From: Methylobacterium sp. J-077
Lineage (GTDB): Bacteria > Pseudomonadota > Alphaproteobacteria > Rhizobiales > Beijerinckiaceae
Length of the DNA stretch: 64,000 nucleotides
Direction: 5' to 3'
Assembly: GCF_022829365.1 (NCBI RefSeq)
Contig: NZ_JAKSYJ010000206.1
Location: 34,006-98,005 of the forward strand
A program made the position numbers and the translations under genes. The notes under the pieces were generated by a model. That model saw only the letters and a program-made list of their open reading frames with translations. It was not told the DNA's origin and made no database searches. Shown here piece by piece: positions 62,267 through 64,000 of this stretch. Each line of letters starts with the position of its first letter. Position 1 is the stretch's first letter.

Positions 62267-64000
62267 ATGCACCTGGTGCGCATCGATGCCGTCTCCCTTG
62301 ACGAGGGCGAGGCCGCCGTGGATCTCGGGCAGGAGCCCGGCGATCTCGTCGTGCTGTCGTTCACGGACAGCGACCTCGCCGGGATCGCGCAGGCCCACGC
62401 CGCCGAACCGGGACTGCCGAGCCTGAGACTCGCCAAGCTCGCGAAGCTTAGGCACCCGATGTCGGTCGATCTCTATGTCGAGCGCGTGGTGTCCCGGGCA
62501 AAGCTCGTGGTGATCCGCTGCCTCGGCGGCCTGGATTACTGGCGCTACGGGATCGAGCGCAGCGCCGCCGCGGCGCGGGCGAACGGCGTCGTGCTGGCGG
62601 TGCTGCCGGGCGACGACCGGCCGGACCCGCGGCTCGCGGGTTTTTCCACCGACCCGGATTTCGCCGTGCTGCTTGACGGCTATTTCCGGGCCGGCGGCCC
62701 GGAGAACCTGCGCCGGATGCTGCGGCTGCTCGCCGCCCGGATCGGTGCAGGCGGTGCCGTCGAGCCACCGCAGCCGCTGCCACGGGGCTTCCCCTGGTGC
62801 CCGGGCTGCGGCGTGCTTACCCTCGATACGGCGATCAAGGCCGCTGAAACGGCGGTGCCGCTCTCGGACCCGCGCGTCACCGCCACGCCGCTCGTCCTGC
62901 TCCTGGTCTACCGCTCCGCGGTGCTCGGCGGCGATACCGCGCCGTTCGTCGTCCTGACCGCAGCGCTCCGCGCCCGCGGGATCGGCGTGCTGCCGATGGC
63001 GGTGTCGAGCCTGAGGGAGCCGGAAGCCGCCGCGGCGGTCGCCGCGGCCGTGCGGGCGGAGAAACCCGATCTGGTGATCGCTGCCACCGCGTTCTCGGCG
63101 CGGGAGGACGGCATCGACTTCGTCCTCGACGGCGCCGATTGTCCGGTTCTTCAGGCCTTCACGGTCGGGTCCCCCCGGGCGGCCTGGGAAGCCTCGGCGC
63201 GGGGCCTCGGCGCTGCCGACCTCGCCATGCAGGTGGCCCTGCCGGAATTCGACGGACGGCTCTCGGGCTTCCCGATCTCGTTCAAAGAGGAGTCCCCGGA
63301 GGTCGCCGGCTTCGCCGAGCGTCGGGCTGTTCCTTATGTCGAGGGCATCGCGGCCCTGGCTGAGCGCGCGCACGGCTGGCTGCGTCTCGCCGCCCTCCCC
63401 CGCGCCGAGCGGTGCGTCGCCGTGGTGCTGTCCGATTATCCCGCCCGCGGCGGCCGGGCCGGATTCGCGGTTGGGCTCGATACGCCCGAGAGCGCCCGGG
63501 CGCTTGCTTCGGACTTGGTCGAGGCGGGTTATGCGACCGGGGCATTGCCCGAGTCGGCCGCGGTGATGCGGGCGCTCACCGAGGGTGCGGCGGAATTCAC
63601 GGTCCCGCTGGCGGAGTATGCCGCCTGGCTCGCCGAGTTGCCCGCGGCATCGCGTGATGCGCTGATGGAAGCCTGGGGCGAGCCGGCCGACGACCCGATG
63701 TGCCGTGACGATCTTTTCCGGTTTCGGATCGTCAGATCGCGCACCGCTGCGCCCCCTCCCCCCTCTGCGGGGGAGGGTGGCCGCTCACGCGGGTCGGGGG
63801 AGGGGAGCCCCGCTTGCGGAGAGGGTTCGCCGTGCGACACATCCGCCGGCGTCCCGCTGCCCCTATCCCAACCACTGCTGACCCAGGGGCCACCCTCCCC
63901 CGAAGAGGGGGGGGGGATGCCGCCGCGCCGGCGCGGGCGCTCCGGTGAACAACCCCGCCCCTCCCACCACCGCGGAAACTGTTGCCGGGCGCCCACGCTC
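62267..64000 (+). CDS. cobN: cobaltochelatase subunit CobN, C-terminus cut by window edge
   Basis: The first 578 codons of the large subunit of aerobic cobaltochelatase, which inserts cobalt into hydrogenobyrinic acid a,c-diamide with CobS and CobT. The start MHLVRIDAVSLDEGEAA and segments such as FPWCPGCGVLTLDTA and RSAVLGGDTAPFVV are typical. From about residue 495 the frame leaves the family: it passes through a palindromic repeat (APPPPSAGEGG to PPSPEEGGG) without a stop. What follows, GEQPRPSHHRGNCCRAPTL, does not resemble the CobN core that should come next, so the gene may be interrupted. The full protein is usually around 1,200 residues. Confidence 0.9.
   Translation, partial: MHLVRIDAVSLDEGEAAVDLGQEPGDLVVLSFTDSDLAGIAQAHAAEPGLPSLRLAKLAKLRHPMSVDLYVERVVSRAKLVVIRCLGGLDYWRYGIERSAAAARANGVVLAVLPGDDRPDPRLAGFSTDPDFAVLLDGYFRAGGPENLRRMLRLLAARIGAGGAVEPPQPLPRGFPWCPGCGVLTLDTAIKAAETAVPLSDPRVTATPLVLLLVYRSAVLGGDTAPFVVLTAALRARGIGVLPMAVSSLREPEAAAAVAAAVRAEKPDLVIAATAFSAREDGIDFVLDGADCPVLQAFTVGSPRAAWEASARGLGAADLAMQVALPEFDGRLSGFPISFKEESPEVAGFAERRAVPYVEGIAALAERAHGWLRLAALPRAERCVAVVLSDYPARGGRAGFAVGLDTPESARALASDLVEAGYATGALPESAAVMRALTEGAAEFTVPLAEYAAWLAELPAASRDALMEAWGEPADDPMCRDDLFRFRIVRSRTAAPPPPSAGEGGRSRGSGEGSPACGEGSPCDTSAGVPLPLSQPLLTQGPPSPEEGGGMPPRRRGRSGEQPRPSHHRGNCCRAPTL
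63753..63916. repeat. palindromic repeat read in frame within cobN
   Basis: CCCCTCCCCCCTCTGCGGGG, continuing to ggcc at 63782, is mirrored by GGCCACCCTCCCCCGAAGAG and a G-run at 63888-63916; about 30 bp of near-perfect arms enclose roughly 105 bases. The arms share the C/G-run style and spacing with the intergenic repeat at 34621-34731. Here the element lies within an open reading frame and has no stop codon in the cobN frame. Confidence 0.8.

Noticed and set aside
63529..63996. A 155-codon minus-strand frame over the end of cobN
   Set aside because: Mostly the reverse of the palindromic repeat and of cobN; no family and no start signal.

Overview
This is a GC-rich window that reads like chromosome from an alphaproteobacterium of the order Hyphomicrobiales, most likely Methylobacterium or a close relative. 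The supporting signs are the ChvG/ChvI two-component system next to a short HPr kinase, a rhizobial-type very-long-chain lipid A fatty acid locus, a PQQ-type sugar dehydrogenase with its own cytochrome c, the trpEGDC-moaC-moeA run, short intergenic palindromic repeats, and a cobalamin-riboswitch cobalt/B12 cluster. The genus is inferred from gene content and was not tested against a database. No tRNA, rRNA, CRISPR array, prophage or insertion-sequence transposase was recognised.

Layout. 1-10.3 kb (mostly minus strand): the end of a DUF1194 gene, a DUF1223 thioredoxin-like protein, a lipid A acyltransferase and a zinc-type dehydrogenase, then a PemK-type toxin with its partner and an SH3 protein, then a ketoreductase/ketosynthase pair; upstream are two overlapping hydantoinase/carbamoylase-type amidases and a TerB-like protein. 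10.5-18 kb: a glutamate-cysteine-ligase-like enzyme, a CYTH-CHAD protein, SelB, a small secreted protein, and a two-gene piece of the MSMEG_0565/0570 nitrogen-starvation cluster. 18-27 kb (plus strand): a cupredoxin-like protein, an SGNH hydrolase, hslV, a chemoreceptor, a frameshifted SulP transporter, hslU, a Fic protein with a palindrome over its start codon, and an EamA exporter.

27-34 kb: chvI-chvG-hprK-EIIA-Man regulatory block on the minus strand, then a HugZ-like protein and lepA on the plus strand. 34-42 kb: cytochrome c and sugar dehydrogenase, then four genes that look like a polysaccharide or lipid-linked sugar cassette (UDP-galactopyranose-mutase-like flavoprotein, epimerase, GT87 and a GT-C membrane enzyme). 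42-50 kb: ppiD-trpE-trpG-trpD-trpC-moaC-moeA, tightly packed on the minus strand, with tpiA divergent. 50-59 kb: a frameshifted polyphosphate kinase 2, an NTF2-like exported protein, secG, pyrG, holC, an S10 peptidase, a discoidin-like plus fucosyltransferase-like protein and a DUF4424 protein. 59.6-64 kb: a cobalamin riboswitch followed by cbtB-cbtA-DUF1636-cobW-cobN; cobN runs off the window and carries a palindromic repeat read in frame.

Two genes (the SulP transporter and PPK2) each appear to be broken by a single-base indel in a short homopolymer. They may be assembly errors or recent pseudogenes, and raw reads would decide. The least ordinary items are the palindrome inside cobN, the operator-like palindrome covering the fic start codon, the toxin-antitoxin insertion within the lipid A locus, the discoidin/fucosyltransferase-like fusion, and the isolated MSMEG_0565/0570 pair.
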